Assembly: GCA_951799405.1 (NCBI GenBank)
Contig: OX637350.1
Coordinates: 3,705,852-3,769,851, forward strand
Direction: 5' to 3'
DNA length: 64,000 nt
From: Agapetus fuscipes
Lineage: Eukaryota; Arthropoda; Insecta; Trichoptera; Glossosomatidae
The notes under the pieces: generated by a model
What the model saw: the letters and a program-made list of their open reading frames with translations, nothing else
The model's database searches: none
Told to the model about the DNA's origin: nothing
Position numbers and translations under genes: made by a program
Shown here: positions 21,192 to 31,286 of the stretch, in pieces
How the letters are laid out: each line of letters starts with the position of its first letter
Position numbering within the stretch: the stretch's first letter is position 1

Positions 21192-21521
21192 TTTTTTTTT
21201 TTTTTTTTTTAAGAAATCCTGTGCGGGAGACTCCCTAGATTCTAAAGACTCTAGGGGTCTATGACACTTGTTGTAGTGCCGCAGAGGTGTACGAGCTTGG
21301 TCGTCGCTACAAAGCGCCAATACTCAAGCAAGACCCAGTTGCTGTAAGGCTGGATGGACCTTTGGTGACCGGTCATTGGTAAAGGTTTATGAATTTTTCA
21401 ACCCAGCGAAGAGCACATTCGAAATATAAATGGTATATTTTTGTGCTCCGCCGGGATCCGAATCCACAACCTTCCATTTACGAGTCCGAAGTGTTGCCAC
21501 TACGGACTACGGACCGGTCCA
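21192..21521 (-). mobile_element. SINE-C body with tail variant 2
   Basis: Reverse element beginning with a poly-T run of 19 (its A tail), then AAGAAATCCTGTGCGGGAG of tail variant 2. The body follows, and the tRNA head ends at GACTACGGACCGGTCC. The B-box region is GGGATCCGAATCCAC in reverse. It continues directly into a 5S-derived head at 21522. Confidence 0.93.
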
Positions 21522-21628
21522 AGATGCCAACGACACGCAGTGTACCTGAGCGGTTACCCATCCAAGCACTGACCACGCCCAATGTTGCTTAACTTCGGTG
21601 ATCTATGGGAACCGGTGCTTTCAACATG
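21522..21628 (-). mobile_element. 5S rRNA-derived head of SINE-C
   Basis: On the minus strand this reads like 5S rRNA: GATCACCGAAGTTAAGCAAC (internal promoter start), CTTGGATGGGTAACCGCTCA (C-box region) and GTGTCGTTGGC at the 3' end. It joins the tRNA-like head through ATCTTGGACC. It is not a free 5S gene, because the 5' third is missing and the tRNA-like module follows. The same fusion is at 32951..33030. Confidence 0.92.
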
Positions 21629-21657
21629 GCTAACGTCGTTGACTAAAAATGTTGATG

Positions 21658-21906
21658 TCTATAATCTATAATCTAAGCTGCAAGGATATGTACGCATTTA
21701 AGGCTCATATGAAATGACAGGCACAGGCACATGTAGGTTCGCGCCTACACATTCTGCATGTGTGCATACAAATAAAGAAAACCTCACATGGACATAAACC
21801 TTGCAACTCCTGCCACCGTTCCCTGAACCGGGGTGGCATTGGCAAAAGTGAACCGATTTGTACAGCACGGGTGGTCAGCCTCGTATCAACCTATCAGTCA
21901 AGGAGC
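21658..21906 (-). mobile_element. Rep-A copy, subfamily with 7-bp tail
   Basis: The tail is ATAATCTATAATCTAAG. This subfamily has GGTTCGCGCCTACACATTC and an extra base in GGCAAAAGTGAACC. The head ends at GTCAAGGAG. Confidence 0.9.
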
Positions 21907-23095
21907 GTGAAGTGATGTGATGTGAAAAAATTGTCTGTGATATAAGTATGTATTAAAAAATCAATTATCAACTGGATACGGAAAATTAAGCTCGCAACCA
22001 TTGCCCGTTAATGTTTTTCACATATTTCTTATACCTCATTTACATTAATGTTAAAAAAAAAATTATAATAAAAAATAGTAAAAATTAAAATAGATAGACA
22101 ATATTTTAAGGGCCGTTTTGTGAGATCACCGCAGGGCACTGCAAAACCTAATACGTTGACAAGTATTTGGATGCAAAAGTAATACAAAATATTGGATTTA
22201 GGCTTGAAAATATACAACTGGAAACTGTACGTGAATATTTTACATTGATATGTAGGCATAAGGCTCGCGGCGAAATTAAAAATTTGAAAATAATGAGGGA
22301 AATGGGAAAACAAGGCGTAATTAAAAAAAAGAGCTCTGTGCTTTATTATAGGCGACGTACATAATTACAGTCATTTGAAATGCTTGAAGAGCGAGGGCGG
22401 TTTGAGTGTTAAAAAAACCTTCATTTTTTTTAAGAGGTCGAATTGAGTCTAGTGGAAAATAATTAATAATACAAAAACGCTGAGAACTATAAGAGGGCTG
22501 TTGATGGTGAGTTTCTATTTCCCTTGTAATTATCTCACAACAAAAACCCCGTTGAGATGGAGTGCTCGTTCTTCATTCATGTACGATTCAACTTGAACTT
22601 TTTACAGTTTGTGTATTTACACAGGGAAAATAATTTTTATGAAAGAGTATTTTTTTTTTTAAATACATAGTTTTATTTTAAAAAATTAAGCATTTATTTG
22701 ACCTCAAATACGTTTGACTTACTTACCTCATTTTCAAGAGGACACTGTTACACAATTGATAAGGCAAAAACCATGTAAATAAAACAGATAACCCTTGTAG
22801 TTCTTATAGTTTGGCCAATGTTCAGATTCCTACTGCTTCACCTTTGTTATTACCTAATAGTACCTCTTGTCGTAACTCATCCTTCTCATTTCTCTATGGT
22901 TTTGTCTTGTCAATCTTGTCAACAGTACAATGCATAAATAAAATAAAAGTACTTGAGGGGAAATAAAATGCTAAATTTGTTAAAAAGAAAACTCTATGTT
23001 TTGTATTTTTTTATTCTTTTTCATACTATTTAACTAATTTGTGTATACAAGAGGGTGCCAAGTGCCCACTTTAATTTTCACTTGAATCTAAATAC
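21907..23095. other. No gene; holds a paralogous empty site
   Basis: At 22715..22750 the string TTTGACTTACTTACCTCATT and the following TCAAGAGGACACT resemble the flanks of the TTA-flanked element at 42604..43018 without the insertion. Overlapping 94- and 65-codon frames at 22029..22364 are not recognised. Confidence 0.45.
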
Positions 23096-23321
23096 GGCAT
23101 ACTAAATTAAAAATGACACCAGTTTTATGCCAGAACCTCTGCAGATCTCCCTCCATTTTTTTTCTATCCTTGCATACCTCTTTCAACTCATTCATATCCA
23201 TCACATTTTCCATACATATTCTTATTTTACAATCGCTTTGTATATCCCATTCTTTTATAATTTCACCAATATGATCCAGCCATACATTCTTCGTTCTTCC
23301 CTTTCTTCTTTTCTCTTCCAC
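23096..23321 (-). mobile_element. RTE-like LINE C-terminal remnant
   Basis: The minus-strand frame has EEKRRKGRTKNVWLDHIGEI and a later MNELKEVCKDRKKMEGDLQR. This is the same C-terminal architecture as the copy at 39208. It is 5' truncated with no reverse transcriptase core. Confidence 0.8.
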
Positions 23322-23336
23322 ATTTCCTCTGTATAT

Positions 23337-23576
23337 AATCTAAAATCTTAATCTAAATCTAAGTTGCAAAAATCTATATATAATTTAAGATTCATATTAA
23401 ACGCATTCCCACAAGCAGACATGTATAATTTCGCGCTAACACATGCCGCATGTGCACCTTCAATATAAAAACCCAATCTCAAATGAACATAAGCCCTACA
23501 ACTCTTGCTGACCTTCCCTGAAACAGGGGTGACATTGGTAAAGTGAACCATTTTTTCCAGTATGGTTGGTATATAC
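23337..23576 (-). mobile_element. Rep-A copy
   Basis: Reverse copy with AATCTAAATCTAAG tail. The head end GTATGGTTGGTAT is a rearranged junction. An open frame of about 80 codons is kept. Confidence 0.9.
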
Positions 23577-24006
23577 CTGTTGGAATATATCATAACCCTA
23601 CCTTTTCACATCAACGAAGACTCTACTAAGGTAAAATGGAATAAAAAATATGCCAACCTTACTTGGCATAAAAATGAAAACGGAACCTACCGCCTTTATG
23701 ACTTTTATCATTATTTCAATCTCAGGAGCTTCTCGTGTTCAAGCCTTCAAAATATTATACAACTTTAACCCGTATATAAGCTTTTTTATTTGAAAATAAA
23801 TATTATCTTCCCACTCTTATCAAATAAAGTTGTTATCTTTAAATTGATCTGGTAGAAAGGCTGGTTTTCATAATACGATTTTAGACTTTTTGCAACGAAT
23901 ATATATTTTTTTGCTTCAACATTTTTTTCTTGTATGTATAGGCAATACATACAACATGACCTTAATACCTACTTATTTACATTTATTTGATTATGAGCAA
24001 TGACTG
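23577..24006. other. AT-rich spacer
   Basis: No gene recognised; a 68-codon frame at 23562..23768 has no known motif. Confidence 0.4.
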
Positions 24007-24221
24007 TAAAAAATGGTTCACTTTGCCAATGTCACCCCTGCTTCAGGGAAGGTCGGCAAGAGTTGCAGGGCCTATGTTCATTTGAGATTGGGTTTTTTAT
24101 ATTGTAGGTCCACATGCGGCATGTGTAAGCGCGAAATTATGCATGTCTGCTTGTGGGAATGCATTTAATATGAATCTCAAATGATACATATCTTTGCAGC
24201 TTAGATTTAGATTTAGATTAG
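24007..24221 (+). mobile_element. Rep-A copy lacking its head
   Basis: Starts at GACTGTAAAAAATGGTTCAC. The tail is of the 6-bp type, TTAGATTTAGATTTAGATTA. Confidence 0.9.
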
Positions 24222-24450
24222 TGCCGACAAAAAGAGAAACAAACACATAACTCGATCTCTCTGTCTCATTCTCTCTTCATTTATCTACGTTTTTTTCTGT
24301 ATTTTTCTGTATACATTTTTTTAGTTATTTCAAAAAGTCTACGTAGCAAACAAAAATATACGTAGATACTATTATGTTACCTAAATTTTTGGCAGCAATT
24401 TTTTTATAAATTTGAATCAAAAATATTTTTTCTGTTAAAATTTTAATTCT

Positions 24451-24680
24451 TGGGTTTATTTTGTACACAACCAGTTTCGGAAGAGGTAGTACCTTCCATC
24501 ATGTAAGTTTCATTTTACACCTGTACCCGTAGTACGAAACAAGTTTCGGAACATTTTTTGCCAGAGGTGCTTTTCAAGTTCACATACATTTTTCTTGAAT
24601 ACTCAATACTACTACGGGTAGGTACTGAAGATGGGGGAGGTACTGCTTTTCCTTAAACTGGTTGTGTAAAAAATAAACCA
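24451..24680. mobile_element. Inverted pair of Penelope-like ends
   Basis: Outer arms are CACAACCAGTTTCGGAAGAG (left) and AAACTGGTTGTGTAAAAAAT (right), each with a GATG and GAAACTGG layout before an AATAAA-like run. The core 24553..24611 is shared with the foldback element at 51358..51532 (TTTTTGCCAGAGGTGCTTT). Confidence 0.6.
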
Positions 24681-25387
24681 ATATGTGAATTATACCAAAA
24701 AAAATATTTTTATTAGTTTAATTTATAAAGGTAAAATGATATTTTTCTTTAATAAATAAGACAATTTTTTTCCACATCTAGTCTAATTCCAATAAAACAT
24801 AAAAAGAGTAATCAAATAATTCTTTACGTATCTTACTAAAATTGAGACAAATGTCAAAATTCAAACCCATAAAAGCAGCATATACTTTTTTTTATTTCGA
24901 TAAAATAACGTACAAATGAATTGCATGCTTCCAATTTCCTACAATGGATCTCAGTGACAAACCTTTTGTACGAAATAAACTTCCATACATTATTCCTTCA
25001 ATTTAAAAATATCGGTACGCCGAGTATAACAGTAAACGTTTTTACTGAACAGAAAAAAATTGAAAATGAAAACAGCGCTTTCGGTAAGCGTTTTAGTTTT
25101 CGTATATTTTTGGTGGAATCTAACATTGAATTTTGCTCTGGGAGCCGATAAATCGCTTAAGGCCTGTAGCGCCCTGCGCTGATTGGCCCACAATCATTAG
25201 GGTTGTCGCTGAGCCGGGGAAGATTGATTACCAGCTGGCTTCATCCCTTTGTGGTATCGTGGTAGCGCGGCAATACACAACAATACCGGTATAAATTTAA
25301 TACTTTAATTCTGTAAAGTTTATACTTTACCATTTTTACCATTATTGGTAAAAAAAGTTGACCGGTGTTAAAACTGTAAATGTAGCT
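24681..25387. other. No gene; degenerate family-H hairpin
   Basis: At 25020..25115, AATGAAAACAGCGCTTTCGG and GCGTTTTAGTTTTCGTATAT form an imperfect hairpin resembling 1548..1692. The rest is AT-rich. Confidence 0.45.
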
Positions 25388-25561
25388 TTGTCGCCATTCC
25401 GCTAGGAGTGGCCAGAGCCTCTGCAGAGTTGCCTACATTTCTTCCTATCCTTAAATACCTCTTTCAATTTATTCATATACATCATCTTTTTCATGCATTT
25501 TCTTTTTTTACGCTCTCTGTGTATATCCCATTCTTCTCTCTCTTTTGTTAAAAGCTCTTTT
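25388..25561 (-). mobile_element. RTE-like LINE 3' remnant
   Basis: In reverse it begins at the CCACTCCTAGCGGAATGG end and runs through ATGAAAAAGATGATGTATAT to GAGAGAGAAGAATGGGATAT. It is co-linear with the copy at 39208 and has no long frame. Confidence 0.75.
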
Positions 25562-26185
25562 TATGAATCTAAAATCACAAGTAATCCAATGTTCTACCTT
25601 GATCATTTTGTGTATTCGTGGTAGTGTAGCGATGTACTCTTGCAATAAACCGGGATAAAGTGAAGTAAGCATCCACAATCTTATCAGTAAAGTGGTGAAC
25701 CAATTTGACCGTTATTAATACAGTTTGTTTTATGATTCTCAAAAATCACAAGTTTTCCTTATGAACTTTTTTTCGACTTGGACTTTCTTGCTGAAAACCG
25801 CAATGTGTTTTTCTAACAAGTTTTTCAAGATATATCTTGTTTTTCGTGTATTGATTTTCAGTCCTAATGAACAGATAATGCATATATGTATTTAATACCG
25901 GTTTTATGAAAAAAATACAATACCGGTAATTGGTGCATGTACTGTGACTCACTAACCAGCCACCATATTGTGGCAACAGATAGCCCCATCTGCGACACCA
26001 AAGGTAAAACTGATCCCCCTTTTGGGGCCAAAATGTCAAAAGCTGGCGGGGAGTGTGTGACGTTAATAAAGGGAATTAGAAGGTGCCATGACGTAGTCTC
26101 TGACGCGTTTGATGCAACCAAAATTAGTTTGAAATTCAAGATAATGTAACACGAGAATTGTAAATGAAAAATTATTTACTTAATG
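25562..26185. other. No gene recognised
   Basis: Three overlapping frames of 70-97 codons at 25746..26149 lie on both strands. None has a motif I recognise. A moderately GC-rich part at 25960..26110 may be an unclassified repeat. Confidence 0.4.
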
Positions 26186-26441
26186 CAAATTCTTTGACTT
26201 ATAGGTTGGTATGAGGCTGACCACCCATACTGTTAAACATGGTTCACTTTGCCAATGCCACCCCTGTTTCAAGGAAGTTCGGCAAGAGTTGCAGGGCTTT
26301 TGTTCATTTGAGATAGGGTTTTTAATATTGTAGGTCCACATGCGGCATGTGTTAGCGCGAACTTATACATGTCTGCTTCAGGGAATACGTTTAATATTAA
26401 TCTTAAATGATTTATAGCTTTGCAGCTTAGATTTAGATTAG
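26186..26441 (+). mobile_element. Rep-A copy, full length
   Basis: Head ATTCTTTGACTTATAGGTTG and 6-bp tail TTAGATTTAGATTAG. Few differences from the reference copy. Confidence 0.92.
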
Positions 26442-26553
26442 AAATTGATCTGGTTTCTATTCTCGAAAAAAAAAATACTTAGTGTACAAAAAAATTCACA
26501 TAAAAACGCTCCTGGATTGGATTGTGGTACTAAAGAGAGCTGTATAAAATTGG

Positions 26554-26804
26554 AATTACTTTGCATTTTTGTTTGTAAATTTAAAATCCTCGAGCCCTAA
26601 ACCCTCACAGCTATAATCTTTCAGTGATTTCTGAGCCTCCTTTGCTTTGTGTAAACACTTGGGAAGTGTAGCTTCACGGGAGGGCCTTTTGCCATTCGTA
26701 TCTCACATAACTTTTGCATGCGAGTCCTGTGACACATCCCCGGATGGGATGGATATACAGGGCGTGGGTCAGTGGAGGGCAGACTGACCCCTGAGAGAAG
26801 GTGT
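26554..26804 (-). mobile_element. Rep-G retroposon with 13-bp duplication
   Basis: A 251-bp sequence flanked by TGTATAAAATTGG on both sides (26541..26553 and 26805..26817). On the minus strand it starts AACACCTTCTCTCAGGGG, then CCACTGACCCACGCCCTG and GGACTCGCATGCAAAAGTTA, and ends near AATGCAAAGTAATT. A second copy is at 34290..34609. The long duplication and shared 5' end point to retroposition of a short RNA. No tRNA boxes, poly-A or known RNA identity are seen. Confidence 0.85.
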
Positions 26805-26817
26805 TGTATAAAATTGG

Positions 26818-27730
26818 CCAACAATTGTTACCTACAACAAGAAAAATATTGTTTTGCAATTAAAATTGACGGTATGTTTACTTTAAAGAGGTTTATATGA
26901 TGTAAATAAATGTCATAGCATAGGAATATTATAAATTAATAAAAATAATAAATGTACGAAAATACGTTATTAAGTAGGTACTAAATTCCTTGCAAAAAAA
27001 GTAGAAAAAATTGAATTAAAATTAAGAAAGTCGCATTCTTAGAATATGTTTACTCTTTTGTCTTTTTTTATTTAAAATAAAGATAAACTAGAAATTTGTA
27101 AGTGATACAAATAATAAGTGAAATAGATGGTAGTTTTACGTATTAACACATAACCATTAATTTTTACTTCAACATTAATTAATTGATCGAATTTTTGGCA
27201 AAGCATTGTGGGGAACTTTCATTAAAGCCTTCAGCTTAAATTTGACGTTTTTCTACTTATTGAAAAACCTATTTTAACGGAAAAATCTCATACGACTAAA
27301 TCATTGTTTCAGCTAAAAGAAAACTGGAAAATTGATTAGATGCGTAGAAAATTATGCAAAAAACACACAACTGTTTAACTGTCCTTTGTCATCAGAAAGC
27401 CATGTAAAATTCAGGGATTCTATCCGCTCTCCCTCCTTGTGTTTGATATGATTTGTCTCTAGGGAGGGCGTAGACATTTTTTATGGTTGTTAGCACACTT
27501 GAAATAAAGGGCAGAGCGCTACCCGAGCCCTTCGCCACCCCTAAATTGTGACGGCAAGGCTGTTGAGTGACTTTTACAACCAAAACATAAAACAAAAAAA
27601 ATGCCTACTGACAGAAGAATATGTTACCAGTATAGATAAAGCTTAGGAGACATTTTTTATTATATTGTGTAGGAAGAATTCTAAATCTCGAATATGATTT
27701 GAAGTATTATTTCATATTATTAAAAATAAT
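26818..27730. other. No gene recognised
   Basis: AT-rich. A 67-codon minus-strand frame at 27392..27595 lies in a GC-richer patch (27410..27550) that may be an unclassified repeat. Confidence 0.4.
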
Positions 27731-27887
27731 GGGCTTGTGTTCATTTGAGATTGAGTTTTTTGTATTGTTGGTCCACATGCAGCATGTGCGAGCGCGAAAT
27801 TTTGCGTGTCTGCTTGTGAGAATGCATTTAATATGAATCTCAAATGATACATATCTTTGCAGCTTAGATTTAGATTTAGATTTAGAT
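27731..27887 (+). mobile_element. Rep-A 3' half
   Basis: Starts at GGGCTTGTGTTCATTTGAGA and ends in a clear 6-bp tail array (TTAGATTTAGATTTAGATTT). Confidence 0.9.
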
Positions 27888-27959
27888 CATTTGTATGGTT
27901 TTCAACTTAATTGGAGCAGATTGTGTCTATGTCTATTATCTAATTTGATATGTTAGCAT

Positions 27960-28156
27960 TGAAAATTATTTTAAATGCATGCCTACAAACTGACACATGT
28001 TAGTTCACGCTAGTTAGTTCCAAACCTAAAATGAACCGATGCCCTGCAACTTTTGCCGACCTTCCCTTAAACAAGGGTGACATTGGCAAAGTTTTTTTTT
28101 TATTAAAAAAAAAAAATCCCAATGTAACATATCTTTGCAACTTAGATTAGATTAGA
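27960..28156 (-). mobile_element. Rep-A reverse copy abutting a forward tail
   Basis: 27960..28092 is a reverse copy (ATGCATGCCTACAAACTGAC to GGTGACATTGGCAAAG). After T and A runs, 28118..28156 is a forward 3' end (AATGTAACATATCTTTGCAA plus GATTA tail). The two pieces have opposite orientation and form a broken inverted pair. Confidence 0.82.
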
Positions 28157-28639
28157 TAATAAAAATAAGTTTTTTTTTTGGGAGACCAGAACCATTATAA
28201 ACACATTAGATTTTACGGGGCAATGAAAACAGGCCGGGTATATTAAGTGCGTTCGCCCAATCAGGCCAGGCAGGAAGCCGGGGGACAAAGTTCCTTCTCC
28301 AAACAAAACAATCACTAGAACATTCGATAGGGGTGAAATGACCTCTAGTAGACGACTACTCTGCGTGCCATTTTTGCATTTCACTGTGGTAGTTTTACGA
28401 CAGAATTAATTTTCAAATGAAAACCTACTTAGGGATACTTGGAAGTGAAAACAAGCACTGAAAAAAACTAACTAAGTAGTTCCACTTGAAATTAAAATAA
28501 ACTAAGGAATGAAAACTTAGTAAGGGATGGTGAAAACTAGCACTAAGAAAAACTAACTAGTTAATCTTTTCAAGTATATTTTATTCATGTGAAGGGTGTG
28601 ATCAGATAGAAAGACGAATAGCAGCTGAAATAAAATAGT
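28157..28639. other. No gene recognised
   Basis: AT-rich, with similar GAAAAC and CACT words repeated at 28420..28470 and 28510..28560. These look like a diverged local duplication of about 85 bp. Confidence 0.45.
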
Positions 28640-28775
28640 CTTTATTTGAGAAATCCATATTTGATGCTGGAGGGATGTTTTCCGGGATCTGTTGCCGTGG
28701 TCTGTGGGAGCTGGAGCTACCGGACGTTTCGCCCATTACTGCCCATTTCTGCTCACAGTTTTCATCAAGATCATC
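28640..28775 (-). mobile_element. Penelope-like 3' end, reverse
   Basis: On the minus strand it has AAATGGGCAGTAATGGGCGA, then AACGTCCGGTAGCTCCAGCT, CCACGGCAACAGATCCCGG and AATAAAGACTATTTTATTTC. Its mirror partner is at 29147..29265. The stem-loop before GCGAAACG is typical of Penelope-like 3' ends. Confidence 0.6.
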
Positions 28776-28791
28776 ATCATCATCATACTTC

Positions 28792-29146
28792 ACTTTATTT
28801 ATAAAGCTTTATTTGGAAAAACACCCAAATATCTCGTTGATTTAATCAAACCAGTCACCCTCGGCAAAAAAAGCCTAACACTGCGCTCAGCTGAGACTGG
28901 AGCCAAATCAAGGATTGAAGAACCTGTAAGAAGAGTTAACACAGTGTTTGGAGAGCGTGCATTTGCAGTTGCTGGCCGTCTGGCCTGAAACCACCTGCCA
29001 CATCATGTCAGAGAGCTAGAGGACCATGGAAAGTTCCGGAATGCACTGAAGACAAGCAAATTTCTGGCATCGTTTGCACCAGCGCCCTTGGAGTGACTAC
29101 ATCACGAAACGGCGCTATAAAAAAATCATCAACTCATCATCATCAT
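28792..29146 (+). mobile_element. L2/CR1-like LINE C-terminus and 3' tail
   Basis: The frame reads TPKYLVDLIKP, then TLRSAETGAKSRIEEP, VNTVFGERAFAVAGRLA, a stop, NHLPHHVRELEDHGKFRNAL and KTSKF. This is the usual end of L2/CR1-type reverse transcriptase proteins (RAFAVAGPRLWNSLP-like). One in-frame stop breaks it. The 3' tail GCGCCCTTGGAGTGACTACA to GGCGCTATAA and an ATC array follow. Confidence 0.85.
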
Positions 29147-29265
29147 CATCATCATTCACGCTGAAGAAGCCCATCGTAGAAATGGGCGAAACGTTCGGAA
29201 GCTCCAGCTCCCACAGACCACGGCAACAGATCCCGGAAAACATCACTCCAGCATCATCAGCCGGC
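29147..29265 (+). mobile_element. Penelope-like 3' end, forward
   Basis: TGAAGAAGCCCATCGTAGAA, then ATGGGCGAAACGTTCGG, forms a CCCAT/ATGGG stem-loop. It is about 90% identical to the reverse complement of 28640..28775. The inverted pair encloses the LINE end at 28792. Confidence 0.65.
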
Positions 29266-29452
29266 CGTGTAAGCCTAAAACTCTTATTCAAATCCATATT
29301 TTCTTGACATTTTTGTTTCAAAACATTTTTTTTTGCAGGAAACCCTTCTACGACACCCGAACGATAAGGCTAGAACGTTGTGTGTGAAGAATGGAATCAC
29401 AGACAGCAATCTGAGTAACTAAATCGAAAATCAGATAATGAATATGTTTATC
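29266..29452. other. Unassigned spacer
   Basis: No gene; short AT-rich sequence between the Penelope-like end and Rep-A. Confidence 0.4.
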
Positions 29453-29550
29453 TATAATCTAAGTTGCAAAGGTGTATTAACATTTAAAATTCATGAACTT
29501 ACAAATTAAAACTCAAACCTCAAACGAACATAAACGCTGCGACTTTTTAA
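29453..29550 (-). mobile_element. Rep-A copy with large internal deletion
   Basis: Tail ATCTATAATCTAAGTTGC, then a jump from AAAATTCAT to ACTTACAAATTAAAACTC. It stops at GCTGCGACTTTTT. Confidence 0.8.
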
Positions 29551-29849
29551 TCTATGGATTCGATAAGAACAATTTCGTTTGACTGAAATCCAGAGAGTGA
29601 GAACAATAAAATATGATGTGTGAATGGAGTGATGGACTAGTGACTGACAAGAAGAATGTTAAATAAGCGGAAAAACTTAATCTTAGGGATAGAATAAATG
29701 GATAAAATTGGTGAAATTTTGATTGAATGTTGTCTGCAGAGTGAGAAAAAGTCAAAGAGATGCATGAATAGAGGGATAAACACAAGAAAATAGTACGTAC
29801 AACATATATGCGTATGTACAAGTTGCCCCTAATGGAATGATGATAAGAT

Positions 29850-30125
29850 GCATGACTACAACCTCGCGCAGACAAACACTGAGGTCAGCTGCATCAAGAA
29901 GCAGCTGCCTGGACATCCCTGCAAGAAGGCCCCGCACTGTTTTTGGAGACAGGGCATTCAAGGCAGCCGCTCCAATGACTTGGAACGCTATTTCCGCCTC
30001 ACTGAGGGAACTGGGTATGGAGAGACCATTTAAAAGAGGTCTCAAGACTCACCTCTTCGTCCAATCATACGGACAAGCGCCTTTGAAGTGACACACTGTC
30101 ATAAAAGGCGCTATACAAATTTTGT
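29850..30125 (+). mobile_element. L2/CR1-like LINE C-terminus and tail
   Basis: The frame has TLRSAASRSSCLDIPARRPR, TVFGDRAFKAAAPMTWNAI, and ends PFKRGLKTHLFVQSYGQAPL plus a stop. The 3' tail is GCGCCTTTGAAGTGACACA and AAAGGCGCTATACAAATTT. It is a distinct lineage from 28792 but has the same domain end and tail hairpin. It is 5' truncated. Confidence 0.85.
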
Positions 30126-30149
30126 CTGATCTATCTGTCTATGACGCGA

Positions 30150-30608
30150 TGTATCTATAATCTATAATTTATAATCTAAGTTGCAAGGATATATTCATTC
30201 AAAGCTCTCAGATGTATGCCCACAAACAAACACGTGTAGTTCGCGCTTACAAATGCTGATTGTGTACTTACAAATAAAATCCAAACCTCAAACCATCTCA
30301 TAGGCTGCACTCTGTGCCGATCTAAGAGCACGATGTCTCTCCCCCAAGTCTCTGAAAGAGCATATTTCCCTTATGTAGTCTGGTGCCGCGCCAGTGACAG
30401 CCCTGTACATGAGGGCACACACTTTGTACTGTATTCGGGCCTCCACTGGTAACCAGTGTAATTCTAACCTAAGTATTATGAATCATTCATATTATCTTCT
30501 TTAAAAGGAAATGGTCGGAAATAATCTGCAATGAAATGCCCTGCAACTCTTGCCGACATTCCCTGAAACAGGGGTGAAATTGGCAAAATGAACCATTTTT
30601 TACAGTGT
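30150..30608 (-). mobile_element. Rep-A copy split by a LINE fragment
   Basis: Reverse copy of the 7-bp tail type. Its distal part is 30150..30297 and its head part 30530..30608 (GCCCTGCAACTCTTGCCGAC to CATTTTTTACAGTG). The gap is filled by LINE sequence. The copy at 57151 shows the uninterrupted order. Confidence 0.88.
30298..30528 (-). mobile_element. L2/CR1-like LINE fragment nested in Rep-A
   Basis: The minus-strand frame reads LHWLPVEARIQYKVCALMYR, then AVTGAAPDYIREICSFRD and ALRSAQSAAYE. These match the region just before the C-terminus of L2/CR1-type reverse transcriptases (LHWLPVxxRI motif). It was inserted into the Rep-A copy, so it is younger than that copy. Confidence 0.85.
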
Positions 30609-30833
30609 AAATCGTATCATCGTCTAAATGCAAAAATGACACGCATGCTTGAGCGCGCGTAGCGTGCACAATAAAGGTGTTCCCGCGCGGTGTCGGGTAA
30701 TATGATAAAAGAGTTTCCGGTTTGATTTCGGAAAACAGAAATCCGGCCCAATGACGTCACGTTTTTATTTCGGTATAAATTTTAAGCTCGCGTCCTGGCC
30801 GAAGAATGATTTATGGCTGAAGTCATTACGCCC
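30609..30833. other. Unassigned spacer
   Basis: A slightly GC-richer stretch (GCGCGCGTAGCGTGCAC at 30652) without coding signal. Confidence 0.4.
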
Positions 30834-30996
30834 GCGAGTATAAAGGATTGCGTAAGTCTCACCTCGACTGCGTAAATCAAAATCTATGTGATACACGTGG
30901 GCACACCTAGAGAGCGGTTCAGTTTTCATACACTTTTTCGATTTACGCATTTGATGCGAATTTACGCAATTTTTTATACTAGGGGTACAGGTTGAC
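30834..30996. mobile_element. Hairpin MITE, family H
   Basis: Left arm GCGAGTATAAAGGATTGCGT and GACTGCGTAAATCAAAA. Right arm TTCGATTTACGCATTTGATG and TTTACGCAATTTTTTATACT. The middle holds AGAGAGCGGTTCAGTTTTCA. It agrees in order with 6318..6472. Confidence 0.75.
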
Positions 30997-31286
30997 ACTT
31001 TGGTTTGACAACTCCGTCGACCCATTTTTGTTCAGAGCCTCATTTGCGTCGTTACTGACTCATAGTTATTTTTTTATGTAGTGGCATCACTTAATCCACA
31101 AAGGTTATCTATTTCCAGCATCTGATGTATTTGTTGACTAATGGGTTTATTTTTACTTGAAGCTAAATTTGTACATGTTATTTCATCTGTTGCTATATGT
31201 AGTTACAGATGACGCTAATTATTTTTTAATTCTTACTTCTGTAGACTTAAAAGAAACGGACATTTTATTAATTGATGATGATGATG

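Noticed and set aside
21522..21628. Possible 5S rRNA gene
   Set aside because: The 5' part of 5S is missing and the 3' end is fused to a tRNA-derived SINE at the same point as at 32951.
29552..29875. 107-codon minus-strand frame rich in Ser, Leu and Phe
   Set aside because: Composition reflects AT-rich pyrimidine-rich DNA; no signal peptide plus domain pattern that I recognise, and it overlaps the opposite-strand LINE.
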